A stretch of 64,000 bases of DNA from positions 1,612,001-1,676,000 of the forward strand of contig JBBPFI010000007.1 of the NCBI GenBank assembly GCA_037974965.1. The letters are read 5' to 3'. The first letter of the stretch is position 1. Each line of letters opens with the position of its first letter. The translations under genes and the position numbers were made by a program. The notes beneath the pieces are model-generated. The model did not search any database, had not been told where the DNA came from, and saw only the letters and a list, made by a program, of their open reading frames with translations. This DNA is from Dacryopinax spathularia. Its lineage: Eukaryota; Basidiomycota; Dacrymycetes; Dacrymycetales; Dacrymycetaceae. This document shows, piece by piece, positions 35,151-47,127 of this stretch.

Positions 35151-36558
35151 TCACTGCGAATGAGGCTGTTGATAAGCCTGGAATAAGCATGAGCGACAGC
35201 AAGACCAAGTGGCTAGCGAAATATACTCCAAACGGGCCTTGATTCCCATCTTGCGAGTCCAAACCCCGTCGGGAAGCTGGTTGGGTAGGACACCCAAGTC
35301 TTGCATGCCGGCGCATTTAGCAATTCTGTCCGCCATTTGTACCTCACACAAGAGCCGCTTATGAAGACCGCATCCGGAAGGCAAGGTATCGCGTCCATCG
35401 AGCGTTTCCACGAAGAGAGGGACGACGCCGAGTAGCTCTTGAGGCCATGGATAGGTGGCTTTCGTGTGCTCGACGGCCAATTCGCATGCTATTTCGAACA
35501 GGTGACCGAACGAAGCCCTGGTCTTGAGGTCAATCCGCGCCACTTGAAGGATGCGTTCTCCCCGATGCGAGGGCGAATAGAGCGCGTTTGATTCTAGGGG
35601 ACATGCCTCGAGCTTGAGGACGACCACGTGAGATTTCATTCGAATCCGTGCCTTCTCCTCACCGAGCAGTTCGATGATGGCGCGCTGGATGAGATCCCAG
35701 AGAATGTATTCTTCTCGAAGGACTGCGGTCATTCTCTGGGTCCAAGGCCCACCTTTGCCCGGGCACGCGGCCTTATGGTGTTCCCTACGGCAGGAGGATC
35801 AGTGTCCTTAATGGTTGGCCGAGCAGAGGCGACGCACGACCAATGGGATCTTTTGCACTGACAGGGGTTGGTGCCTGTCAGAGAGGATCGCGATACTTTG
35901 ACCAAATTACTCACAGACTGGGAACAGTAATGGTGGTCGCCGCACTAAGGACGGAGCGTCAGTACGTTACGCCTTTGCAAAGGTGCATTGCTCACGCCTA
36001 GGCAGCAAGTCATGTCAGCGTGAAACGCTCTGTTTAGGCACGTGGGCTTCGAGCATTTCAATATCGTGTCTGGCGATGGCGTGGGTGTCTGCTGAACGTA
36101 GAAGTCTGCGGACGGGTCCGTTCGTTCGTCCGCCGTTGGGCTGGATGATGAGGGCGACTTTCCCTTCCCCTTTGCGGCAGGCGTATTAGGGTTCGAGTCT
36201 TTCGAGGGCTTGCAGTTGCGCTTGTGTTCCTTCCTAGGTCGCTTGTCAGCAGACGGGGGATGCGGAGATGTACAAGCGCGTACCAGTGGCTCGTCTGACA
36301 CTGTTGGCACAGACTCAAGTGAGCAATTTGCAACATGGTCCCTCAGGACTCGCAACTCACCTGCTTAGAGCAATAGGATTGCTTGCGGCACTGAAATGAG
36401 ATGGGCACCAGTGGTGATGCTCCGACCGAGGAAAGACAACATACCCTGCCACAACTCTTCATGGTTGGCGGAAGCTCGGCCCCGCTACACTTGGGATTAC
36501 CGCACTCTACCTTGTCGTCGTCATCAGGCGCTTGGGCATTGGAAACCAGAACCCCCAT
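35151..36558 (-). CDS. Protein with two tandem MYND-type zinc fingers
   Basis: Splicing small exons gives two MYND-like fingers. Finger 1: VECGNPKCSGAELPP, then CRKQSYCSKQCQTSHWKEHK and C. Finger 2: KCSKPTCLNRAFH, then CCLGCGDHHYCSQ and CKRSHWEHHKAAC. Each keeps the C-x2/4-C, YCS-x2-C, H and C pattern that binds two zincs, and TSHW or RSHW closes each. A Ser/Pro-rich linker (KGKSPSSSSPTADERTD) lies between them. The last 190 residues (from TAVLREEYILWDLIQRA) form a folded domain without a recognised family. MYND fingers usually bind proline-rich partners. No SET domain is present. The function is unknown. Exon ends near the second finger are approximate. Confidence 0.72.
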
Positions 36559-37089
36559 CTTGATTTCTGTGGATAGAGAAGAGCGGGTGGTACGTGGTCA
36601 TACAGGGACATTTGGGGTGCTTATATGCCGTTGAGAAAATGTGGCGACAGGGTCGCTACATGCAAATTCGCGGGGGTCTCGGAATTGTACTTGCCAACAT
36701 CGCCTTCAATGGGTCTCGCTTGCCGCTCTATCATCCCCGTGCCCCCACTACGTCCTTTGCCTTCTCCGCTTGCTTTCGTTCGATTCTGCGCAGCTACGCT
36801 CGGAAATCGGACTCAAATGTCCCCAGAACATGCCAGACGGACGCGAGTGGTTGATTGTTCGGTCTTTGTCTTGACACCGCACTGCAGCCTCTCTCGCTGT
36901 CCGCATATATCGGCAAGCTATGGCGCGCTGACTGGACAACACGCACATGGAGGCGACGGGATCCATTTAAACATGATACCGCTTTCGATTCCTTTTGCCG
37001 AGGAAGGCACGGTAGTCACTAGTGTTTTGGAGACAGAAGGATTGACGGCTCCAACGCCAGTACAAACTTTCAATTATTGTGGAGGGTGA
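36559..37089. other. Intergenic stretch
   Basis: About 530 nt between the MYND gene start and the second carboxypeptidase stop. Frames on the plus strand have no domain. Confidence 0.35.
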
Positions 37090-38811
37090 TTACAGTTTTC
37101 TATCCTTGAGCCAGCGTTTCACCATCTCTAAGGCTTCGACGGGTTTGTCAGTTGGTACCTGCGAGCCGATAATCAACAGATATGAATTGGTCAGAATGAA
37201 CGCCACATACCATATGACCAGCTCCATAAATGGTCGCAAACGTCAGCTCCTTATAACCCCGGACTACGCCAGCTTCCTTGCCGTCGACATGCCACCCTTT
37301 GAGAGGAAGAGCGTTGAACTCCTCCTTGCCGTGCCAGTCAAGAAGAGACGTGTAGCGGTTGTTAGCAACCCAGTTACTGCAAGGACATCAGTGCCTTATG
37401 AAGAGGACGTTTTGCAGTCGCGTACCATTGTGCGTCATATGTACCAGCATAGAACAGCACATCTATGCCGCGTTCCAGCAAGCCGACGACATAGTAGCGA
37501 ATCAAATGAAGCGAATCGAAGTGTCCAACAAAGCCCTTCATGACCTTCGGCGAGCAGCTCGTAAAGTTGCCAGGAAACTCGGTAGAGCCGATCAAGGTCT
37601 TGGTCGTCGGGTCGCTGAGGTATTCTGCGATCTTCTTCGTCACGGGGTAGCAGAGGCTCTCCGCAATCGTACCCTCGCACATCTTGCTGACATCGTATGG
37701 GTTACGTCCCGCTTCGATGATGGGTGCGTGCAGCTGGGCACGGCAGTAGGTCATGGCGGCTTGACAGCTGATCGCGTCCTGTCGATGGAAGCAGTCTTGC
37801 GTGACCCATTCGTCGCAACGGTCAACAGCCTGGCGCATTTGCGTGCAGAGCCCAATCGGTTGGAACGGTTTGAGAGATGCCGTCGTGCATTGAATGTCGT
37901 AGAAAGAGGTGAGTAGAGTAGGTCCATCGGTAACGCCGTTGCCGATCAAGACAGATTTCAGGTTGACAGGTGTAAAGCCACCTGCTTCAGCGCGGAGATT
38001 TGCATCGTACACCTCGCTTGCGAAAATAGGCAAGTATCGGCCCTACTCCGGATCAGTCATGAAATCATCGACATTCCAATTAGCTCACTCCGTAAGATTC
38101 GCCGGCCATGTGGAAGGGCCTGCCTTGGAACTGCTTGAACGTCTCGAAGAAGATGACGATGAATGCTTGAACATTCTTGGCCGCGTCTTCAGTCGTCGAG
38201 ACAGTCTCCCCGAAATCGGCGTACGAATAGCCAACACCGACAGGCTGGTCCAAGAAAAAGATATTCGCTGCTTCGTTCCAGCCGTACGGATTGTACTTCG
38301 TCCGATTCTCTCCCTTGCCCTCCGGGTTGATCAGACATGGTCCTGCAATTAGAGTGAGAACAGATCCTTGCAGTGCTAGGCAAGCAGCGCACCAAGCTCC
38401 ATGAATAAGCCAGTAGCGGACGAGCACCCAGGCCCGCCGTTGATCCACATGATCACATCATCCTTATCAGGATCGCCTCTGCTCTCGAAGAAGTAGAACC
38501 AAAGGTGCTTTGCGCCATAGTCTACATCGATGTAACCAGTGTATGCTCTGGGAAGCACATCAGCATAACATCTCATGGATGCGCATATCAACGCACTTGA
38601 CGGTCGTGTCACAGAAGCCTTCGGTCCTCTTGATCCTGACTGAATGCGCCGGGTAGCTGGGATGGGACAAGGTCGTGAAGTCGTGAGCCGAAAGCTCCGA
38701 TAACCGTCGCTCTTTCTCAAAGACCGCCTGGTGAGGCGCATTCGGGAAAGTCACCGCTGCGCTTGTCAGAGGCAACAGTGCGACCAATGTGGCCAGCATA
38801 GACAAACGCAT
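37090..38811 (-). CDS. Serine carboxypeptidase, family S10 (second copy)
   Basis: The protein begins with a signal peptide ([18 protein letters not shown]), chosen over an upstream Met at 38,844 because hydrophobicity starts directly. Motifs in order: [23 protein letters not shown] with the nucleophile (split by an intron), [12 protein letters not shown] with the catalytic Asp, and GAGHMVPTDKP with the catalytic His (split by an intron at the Met). It ends [10 protein letters not shown] before the stop. The Asp motif again lacks the first acidic residue of the usual 'GDxD', as in the copy at 17.5 kb, so the two share a subfamily. A secreted or vacuolar peptidase is expected. About eight short introns. 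Confidence 0.92.
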
Positions 38812-39259
38812 TGTCGTGGTCGTTTGAGAGAGACAGCGGAGCAATGGGGATAGGCCATGCTGGCTCGATGATTGAATGCATGGCGAATGTTGTTTCAGGG
38901 ATTAGAGAGGGTCGTGTGCCGTCACCCTCGCGAGCCAACAATAATTATGGGCGCGATTGAGCTGACCTCAGACTCCATTGGCCGCACACTCTGTCCAGCA
39001 CGTCAAACGAAGTATGCGCGGTAGTTATACAATTGCGTGACCGATGTGGTGGTCTACTGTAATACATGTGATATGCAGCCCGTCGATACAAGTGCGCGCT
39101 CGCAAAGCCCAGAATTAGGATAAGAAAGTCTGAAGACGAAAGTCAAATATCGGTGCAAGAGCCCTTAGAGTAAAGATGCGGGTATCGGCGTGAGTGATGA
39201 GGGAACAATATAAAGCAAGGAAGGATCAATCGCAAGCGTGTATTATGCGATGATACACC
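38812..39259. other. Intergenic stretch
   Basis: About 450 nt between the second carboxypeptidase and the 3' end of the histidine kinase gene. No gene is supported. Confidence 0.35.
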
Positions 39260-42200
39260 TCAAGGACCGGCATTAGCAGCTGCTGCTTGAGCAGCTGTTG
39301 TCCTTCTTTCTGCGGCGATCTGCAACATGGCTTTCAAGTCCCTACCAAAACGATCAGCATCCGATATCAAGCTGTAATACGGAAGCACATACTTGAGCAT
39401 GATCGGTTTTGTAAGCACCTTGTCCGCCCCCGCGCTCAGATACGACGTTTGATCCGTCTTGAGCGCGTTGCCCGTACATCCTACCACCAGATCCGTCCTT
39501 CCAACCGCTCTAAGCCTTCGGACAGCTTCTTCACCAGACATAATAGGCATGGCATTGTCCAGGGAAATCATATCGAACATCCTTGACGGTGTCTTCGTCT
39601 CGTCTGAACCGAGCAGGATATCAAGTGCTTCCTGGCCGTCTTCAGCCGTGTCCACGACACACCCTAGTCGGCTCAGCATTCGCTTCATGAGAGTACGCGT
39701 CAATGGGTCGTCGTCAACTACCAAAACGCGTAGAGGGTCAGTCCCTTCGGGAACGGCAGGTGATAGCGTCGTTCCAGAGAGAGGAGACAACGGTGGTTCC
39801 GACGCTGGGGAAGGGTTGGTTGGCGGCGGTTTCAGCTCATCTCCGCCCGTCACGATCGGACGCAGCATATCCGTTCCTCGGCCTTCGCTCGCTGTTTGCT
39901 GCAGTAGCGGCATAGTAGAAGACGCTTGGGATACAGGTCCTTCAGTTTGCCAAGAGGGAGAAGGCTGAGGGAGGTTAATGACAGGCGGCAAGCCGAGGTA
40001 TTCTCGTGGTGGGAGAAGTTCAGGCGGGATATCAGAGTGTTCTGACTCTTCTCCATGTTCCTCTTCAATCGGTGAATACTGAGAAGAGGCAAACGAGCCT
40101 TTTTGTCGTTCGGGCAGATGGGCGAGCGGCGGTCGTTGAGGCGCAAAGAAAGATGGAGGAGGCGGCGGAAGGAGGGAAGTTGCCATTTCCTTCTCTGCTT
40201 TCACCTCGTCCGGAGTAGCAATCCGATAACTGAGCTCGAACCAGAAGCAAGAGCCCTCTCCCTTGCGGCTTTGCACACCTAGTCTGCCACCGCTGAGCGT
40301 GATGATCTGCTTGACGATAGCCAAGCCAAGTCCGCTTCCCTTCGTCCCGCTGTTCTTCCCTACGTTGGTCTGGGCAAAAGGCGTGAAAAGGCGGTTGGAC
40401 GCCAAATCCGACGGCCTGATACCGGGGCCACTATCGTGCACCTCAAAGCGGAAAACTATCCTTGGCTGCTGCTCGATCTGCAGCTGAGCGGCTGACTTCT
40501 CCGGGTAAGGGTGTACGTGTAGCATCCTACCAGCGACGGGTGTCGGCGGCGGAGTGGGCTTTACCACTCTGAGCAGCTTAGTGACGACCTTGATTGAACC
40601 GCCGTCTTCTGGCGTGAACTTGATTGCGTTAGAGGCGAGGTTGGTCACCACTTGTCGGAGGCGGATCTCGTCGCCCACGATCCAAAGATGTCGCTCGCCA
40701 ATGTCCGGGTCGGCAAGCTGGTCAATGCTCTCGTCCAGATCCACAATCAAGTTGATGTGTTTTGCAGATGTGGCAACTCGAATGTTGCCCAGCATCGAGT
40801 TGATCGCCCGATGCAGCGGGAACGGCCGTGGCGAACTCTCGAATCTGCCGGAGTCCATACGCTGAAGATCTAGCACGTCGTCCAGGACTTGCTGCATCAT
40901 GGACAGTGATGCCTCCAGAGCGTGGATCTCAGTCTCATGCGTTTCGACCTCGTCTTCCTTGAATGCTTCAGCAGATTTCAGGTTTTGGAAAGCCAGAGCA
41001 GCGGTGTTGAGTGGTACGCGGACCTAACGCACAAGCCTCGTCAGTACCTTCGGGTGGAGGGACCAGGACAATGCGTACCTCATGGAAGATATAGCTCACA
41101 AACCGTCTCTTCGAGTTGTTCGCATGTGACTCCGCAATCTGCGCCTTCTGCTGGCTGCGATAGGCGAGCTTGAGCTGGCTGTTGAGGATGAACATCTGGC
41201 GATTGCGCATTTCGAGGACGTAGGAGAGATACTGCACGAAAATGCAGAAGAGAGCGAAAGTGATGACATCTATGAGCAACATTAGCAAGAGAAGCTTCAA
41301 AGTCGAGTTGTCAGACGTACTTCGAGTGAAGATCGCCTGCTCCGGCAGGATTAGTGTACACATCAGGATGAAGCTGATGCACTGAAAGATAGCGGTCCAG
41401 AATCGGGATGCGCAGATGAATAGAGCAAGGGCAGGAAAGCCCATGTTGTACCTGTACAGAATGGGTCAGAAGAGGGAATAGCGTATATGCGCATCTACGC
41501 ACGACAACATAGCCAGGAAGTCTTTGCGGTTGCACATGTTCACGGTGTAGAAGCCGCATTGCTTGATCTGGATGACTTCGGTCATGCCGCAATACCCTAT
41601 TGCGAGGTCAGCATATGCCCTTGGGCCTTGTGAAGGGACGTACAGGTAGCGCAAGCAAACCAGATCTGGAATGGTATTGGCCACTTGCGAGGGGCATCAA
41701 AAGCGATGAGGAACGGTATTGGAATGGTGAAGACGGTAAATGGACCGAACTAATACTGGTCAGCGCTAATGTCCGAGAGTTTCGTAAAGAGGACATACGT
41801 AAGTGATGTTTTCGTAAGGCTGACTTCCGACATTCCGGTTAAGCACCAGATACAAGATCCAGTTCAGGACCAGGTACATCGCATACGCGAAGGCAGGCTT
41901 CTTGGTAGAGTACCAGTTCTGTTTCTGGAACTCTATCTCTCGTTCGGGGCTCTCGAACTCGGGATTGAAGAATGCAGCGACGAAGGGGTAGAACCGCCAG
42001 CGCAGGAAGCCCCAAAGACCGGTTGCGTGGTGGATGTCGTCCGTGCGGCCAGAATTGCTCAGCTCGCCTTCCCGATGACTTGCAGCGTCGGAGTGTCGAT
42101 CACTTGCAGTCGTCGTTCCCCCGGCACGGGTCGTCGTGCCCAGTGCGTCCAACTCGCCCGTCACGACGACTTCATCCACACTCCAATCACCGGTCTTCTC

Positions 42201-42515
42201 CTCCTTTTCCAAGTCTCCTGGCGACTTCCCCGTGAGACGCACTCCGCCGGCTGAGGAAGAGCTCTCGCTAGGCTCAAGCGGCCCTAACCCATCTGAAGCG
42301 CTGCCTGTGGACGGCGAGGTGATCTTCCGCAGGAAACGGGACAAGAAGCGTCGGAAGACAGGCCGTTCATCTTCGTTCAGATGATCCTGGAACTGCAGAC
42401 GCTTTCTTGGCCGACGAGGCGGTGTTACGTTGTGTAGAGGGAGTATGGAAGGGCGGACAGGTGCACTCGTGGAAGCCATACCGAAGCCGTCGATGTCGGG
42501 AGAGATGGTAGTCAC
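39260..42515 (-). CDS. Membrane-bound hybrid histidine kinase with C-terminal receiver
   Basis: Five exons join in frame. The N-terminal 180 residues are hydrophilic and probably cytosolic. About six hydrophobic segments follow (for example YAMYLVLNWILYLVLN, FTVFTIPIPFLIAF, LALFICASRFW, LLLLMLLIDVITFALFC) with no large outside loop. The H-box is FVSYIFHEVRVPLN, split by an intron just after the phospho-acceptor region. The ATPase domain has NLASNAIKFTPEDGG (N box), DSGPGI (G1) and GSGLGLAIV (G2). A Pro/Ser-rich linker leads to a receiver domain: VLVVDDDPLTRTL, SLDNAMPIMSGEE with the acceptor Asp, and the Lys in LTKP. It should pass phosphate to an Ypd1-type carrier. The signal is unknown. The membrane module differs from the Sln1 extracellular sensor, so the class is uncertain. 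Confidence 0.92.
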
Positions 42516-44286
42516 GACTCGTCGTCAGATGACGGACGTAAAGCGCAAAAACCGTAAGACTAGCAGGAGCAGGTGACGATGAGCAGGGAGGTACCGTAGC
42601 TTGCCTATACCGCCGACATGAATGAAGGCCTGCTTGGAGGTGATGAGCAGGGGTGGTCGGGGTTGAAGGGTAGGTAGCTCAAGCAGGTACGAGGCACGCA
42701 AGTTCCCAAGCAAGGTTCAGGGTGAAGCTCGCTGTGGAAGTCTGGCTTCCCCGTGCGAACCACAGCAGGGTCCGGGCCCTTCGACAGCTCCGACATCCGC
42801 ATGTTCCTGAGACCCCGAGTGGACGCCTCAATCGTTTACTCCCGCTCTCTGCACCCGAATCAATGCTTTCATGGAGGCAATCGCAAAAAATATACATCGG
42901 CCTGTGGGCCATCAGTCGATCGGGCGGTCGAAACGTGCTTGAACCCTTAAGAACCATTCAGTTTCGAGCAGACCCTGCATGCGGGGAGTGAGGTCATCGA
43001 TCCTGAAAACCCTGTTGAACCTCCTGGAAGGTTTCGGGGTCTTGGATGAACTCTTCCTAAACAACAACAACAGACCCGTAATATCATCGTCCACCAGACC
43101 GCTATCGAGGTTTCTTAGAACATCGACTAGTCACCTTCATACCGGCGGTACGCAGCATGGCTGTTTCATCAATATCTCGCTTGCCCAAGCTAGCGGCGTG
43201 TTGGAGCCATCCATACCCGGAAGGTCACGCTTTGCCTCGCTTGCTGCGAGACTTGCAAGCCTGTGGGGTCCGGCGGCCTGAATGCCGATAAGGGTTGCTT
43301 GCCCGACTGGTGGGCATTTGAGGCGACAACCAATTTCGGTAAATTTACTCCGAACTGATCCGTTTCTCATCTTGGAGTTGCTATGCTTCACCTCATGACG
43401 ACCGGGCGTATTCGGGCTTTGACGACTCAACCAGGACAGCAGCCGAGAGACGGTCACGTGATAGCCTTGTGGGTTACTCTTCCGACATGCATAGTCTACC
43501 TTTTAAGCCAGGCTCACTCGGGAGGTTGTGGAGACTGGCTTCCAAGGTCTGGCGAGCAGACTTTCTGCCCATTACCCGGTTCAGTCTTGGCTTCGTTTTT
43601 TTCGTGCTTCCTGCGGCCCCCGCTCTTACCAGTTGGGCAGTACCACTAATTTCCGAGTGACTGTCACCCATGCGGCCGTCCTGCGTGCGACTCCAAACCT
43701 GAGAACAAAACTCTACTACCGGCATGCTCCACCAGACTTGGGAATCGGTCCGAATGCAGGCAGAACAGTCTGTTTCGTGGATCCTCTCGCATTGACCTGC
43801 CCGGTCTGGTACTGCATAGGCCGTTGTGAGGGGCAAACCAGTGGAACGCTGGACCACTCGAACTATTCGGCTGCTCTCACTTCTCCGCCGTTCGTTGCAG
43901 CCAGTACTAAAGCAAACTCTTCTCACTATCTCGTATAAAACACTTCAGAAAGCTATTTTGTGGTTCACTTCTCGAGCCTTGCTCTTTGAAGCCGGATTAA
44001 CTATCTCGGTTCCGAGCGACGCCACAGAGCCTTCCTTTCGGATGACATCACCCTCACCGCCCCGCGCCAAGGCCCACCGAGCGTTAGGCGGTTGGGCGGG
44101 AGAAGGGCCATGCTCGGTAGGCTGCTCGGGTGACCAACTCGCACCACTTCTTCAGCAACGACGACGACGGCCCATAAGTACCACGACGATACCCTTTGTG
44201 CTGGCATACATCCTCTAATCTCCGTTCTCTGCTTATTACCTATTGGACACCTTTGAACTGAACGGATATCTGGGAACGTTTTAGCC
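42516..44286. other. Divergent intergenic stretch of about 1.8 kb
   Basis: It lies between the start codons of the histidine kinase and the DUF4112 gene. Frames up to about 150 codons occur on both strands over the same place, a sign of chance. No domain, RNA gene or mobile element was recognised. Confidence 0.4.
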
Positions 44287-45266
44287 ATGGAGCAGTTCGC
44301 ACAGAAATACGGCGCTTCGCTGTTCAAGAAGCATATAGCTCAATACGAGCCCGTGGATCCGATGTACGAGACGTACGTCGACAAGAAAGGACGGACGAAA
44401 CGCAGAAGGGTGCGTCCGTGCATGGATGCATTAACGCTCTCCAAGCTCACATGCGCCGCGTACAGCGCGCGATCCCACCTGGGTTGTCGGCGAGAGATGC
44501 GGCGATCTTGAAGAGCGTCCAGAAGAGGGCGCATTATCTGGATAAGGGGATGAACTTGTGTGGAGCGAGAGTCGGGTGGACATTCTGGATTGGTACGCCC
44601 GGCCTCCTATATGCGTTTATCACGAACGCGTTCCTGAGTCGATCTTAGGCCTTATACCCGGCGCCGGCGACGTCGCAGACGCAGCGCTCAACTACCTCCT
44701 AGTCGTCAAGAAATCGCGCCAGGCCGAGATTCCCGACTGGCTCCTCCAGCGTATGCTGCTGAACAACGCCATCTCCGCCGGGATAGGCTTCATCCCCATT
44801 GTGGGCGATATAGCTCTGGCGACGTTCAAGGCGAACTCGAGGAATGCCGCGCTGTTGGAGGAGTTCTTGAGGGTTAGAGGGCAGCAGTTTATCCAGGAGC
44901 AGGGGCAGGCGGATGTCCGGCCTGGGTGAGTCCCCTTCCCAGTTCTTTAGCCCAAGGGCGCAGTTGCCTGACTACGTATGCAGCGCCGGCGTAGCACCGG
45001 GCGAACATGTTCCAGGCAAAGGAACAGTCGGCAGCGGCTTCCTCGCCAAGCTGAGAGGAAAGAAGGCCTCCACGGCAACAGCGACCGTCTCCTCCCCGCC
45101 TACGGGCCCCGGCATGGCCCAAGCTCCACCATACAATCAGCACCCAGGCATGGGAACATCGATGGTCCCACAACAACCATACGCACCTCCACAGGGCCAA
45201 CCACCCGTCGCTCCGGCCGCAGCCGCAAGAGGGAACGCGCCCGCCCTTCCGCCAAGGAAGAACTAG
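44287..45266 (+). CDS. DUF4112 domain protein
   Basis: Four exons fit: MEQFAQKYGASLFKKHIAQ to KRRR; RAIPPGLSARDAAILKSVQKRAHYLDKG to WIG; GLIPGAGDVADAALNYLLV to RPG; and AGVAPGEHVPGKG to the stop. The core has the two GxIPxxGD repeats of DUF4112 (LIPGAGDVADAA and FIPIVGDIALATFKANSRNAALLEEFL), each inside a hydrophobic helix. The C-terminal 80 residues are Pro/Gln-rich (YAPPQGQPPVAP) and end PALPPRKN. DUF4112 proteins occur widely in fungi and bacteria; a membrane-linked role is likely from the helices, but the function is not established. Intron positions are consistent with frame. Confidence 0.85.
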
Positions 45267-46794
45267 GCGCCCGTCAAACCTATTCTTCAAGCTTGCACTT
45301 CCCCCAACAGTGCAAGGAAAGGCGGAACGGACGACGAACCCGCGGGGGAGGGCGGCGGGATTACGATCGGGCCCGGCGGTCTCTCGAGATCCTAGAACCT
45401 CCGATGCGCCCTGAAGTATTCAGTTCTGAATCACGGATGCCTGGACTCCGAGCCTATCAAGCGACTTCTTTTATTCTTCTCACTCTATCTTCCTCTATCG
45501 CTCTCCTCCTCCAGATACTCACATACATGTACAACGTTCACACGGCCCGACTCTATCTTTAATGAATACCTGATACCACGTCTCCCTCTTGTCATGTCAT
45601 CCGATGCCAGGCCCAGTCCCGATGGGAATGACCACATCCAAGTTGAAGACTGAGATCCGGGAATTTCCTGCTCTTGCCTGCTTTGGAAGAGGTCCGAGAC
45701 AGCTGAGGCGTTTTTCTGCCGGGATGTGCAGTGGAGTGGGGAGTATGATGAAAGCTGTATGCGTGTGTATCGCCTCCGGCTTCCCTGTGGTGATAAGATG
45801 TTACTACATGGTGAAAGGACGGTTAACCCGGTTTCCTCTCTCTCTCTCTCTCTCTCTCTGTTCCCGGGTCTTCCGACTCCATGTTCCCCATTGGTCCACA
45901 GTCTTGTGTTCCAACAAGTTGAGTTGTTCGCCACGAACGTAATGCGTTGTCGCATCGCACGGAAAACCCGACGCCGCGCACTACTTGTGGCCACCGAACA
46001 TCTGTGAGGGAACGCCTGTTCTCACACAGAACACACAGACAAGAGTTGACAGAAACTTCTTCATTCATTCATTTCTCAAAAAAAGAGTAGGGATACAACA
46101 AACACGAAGCACTCCAAGCGCTCGAGCGCACCACCCAAGCCGAGCCTACAGTGGCAAGGCATCCGGGGTGGCCGGTGTCAGCTGGGGCAGGGGGGAATGA
46201 AAGGGGCTAACGAGACATTTGGGTTGCGTACGCTTGGGATACACAGGAAGTAGATCGGAGGACGAAAGTGAAATGGAAGCGATACAGCGCGAAGCAGAGC
46301 ACGGACAAAGCGGAGAGAAGACAAGAGAGAAGAGGAGGGGAGATCGTGTGTTATCCCTCCGTTGCGAGCTAGTCAGAACAGAGACAGAGAAAGAGGATGA
46401 GCAGAAGATGAATGGAGAAGAGGAGCGCACTGCGCACTGCATGTGGCATACATAAAGACGGGACGAAATGAGCCTGCTGGCTTGCGGTCCTGGTTGATGG
46501 TTGAAGATTGAGGACTTTGGCCAGGGGATATGTGGAGCAGGGGGGAATCATGATGGATGTTCAGGTGATGAGGGCGAAGACTGGGCAGAAGACGAAGTGA
46601 AAGAGGGAAAGGGATACAGCAGTGGGCGGTCCGCAAGACCGGGGAAGGTGGTCTAAATAAGATCCATGGGGCGATAGGCCAAAGGCGACGAATATGAGCG
46701 CGATCGAATCAAGGCGAGGCGAAGCAGGCCGAGCCGATGATCCAGCCGACGAGACCTCCAAGACGAGAGACAGCAAAGTCACGTCTAACGACGA
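45267..46794. other. Gene-free stretch
   Basis: It holds a CT microsatellite (listed) and many short frames of opposing strand. No gene is supported. Confidence 0.4.
45836..45859 (+). repeat. CT dinucleotide microsatellite
   Basis: Twelve CT-type units in a row, about 24 nt. It lies outside genes. Confidence 0.9.
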
Positions 46795-47127
46795 TCACCG
46801 AGCCGCCGCTGCCCTCTGGACCTGCGGCACGCCCTGCTTGCTCCCCTGGCCCATCATCATCCCCTGCAACCGAGGCGGCACGGGCCCCTGCCCCGTCTGC
46901 AGATTCCCCAACTGCGGCTGTTTGCCCGCTTGTTGCGCTACAAGCGCGGGCGGGAAGTATCCGGCCCCTGCGCGGCCGGAGATGAACGGCGGAGAGGGCT
47001 GGGTGGCGGGGTTGATGGGGTATTCGTATGGCGCGTATTCGGCCGTGGGGGTGCCGTTGTATTTCGCCGCGGGCTTGCCGGTGGGTGAGGAGGAGGGCGG
47101 GAGCTGGGAGGGGCGGGGTTGGGACAT
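46795..47127 (-). CDS. Possible Pro/Gln-rich small protein, 110 aa
   Basis: One unbroken frame starts MSQPRPSQLPPSSSPTGKP and ends QGVPQVQRAAAAR. It is rich in Pro, Gln, Gly and Ala, with AEYAPYEYPINPATQPSPPF in the middle. A TATA-like TCTAAATAGG lies about 235 nt upstream on the same strand. Nothing identifies a domain, and the region has biased base composition that favours chance frames. It may be the end of a longer gene or not a gene at all. Confidence 0.3.
   Translation of the reverse strand: MSQPRPSQLPPSSSPTGKPAAKYNGTPTAEYAPYEYPINPATQPSPPFISGRAGAGYFPPALVAQQAGKQPQLGNLQTGQGPVPPRLQGMMMGQGSKQGVPQVQRAAAAR

Noticed and set aside
45836-45859. CT repeat as a CRISPR-like or regulatory array
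   Set aside because: It is a plain dinucleotide microsatellite without spacers.
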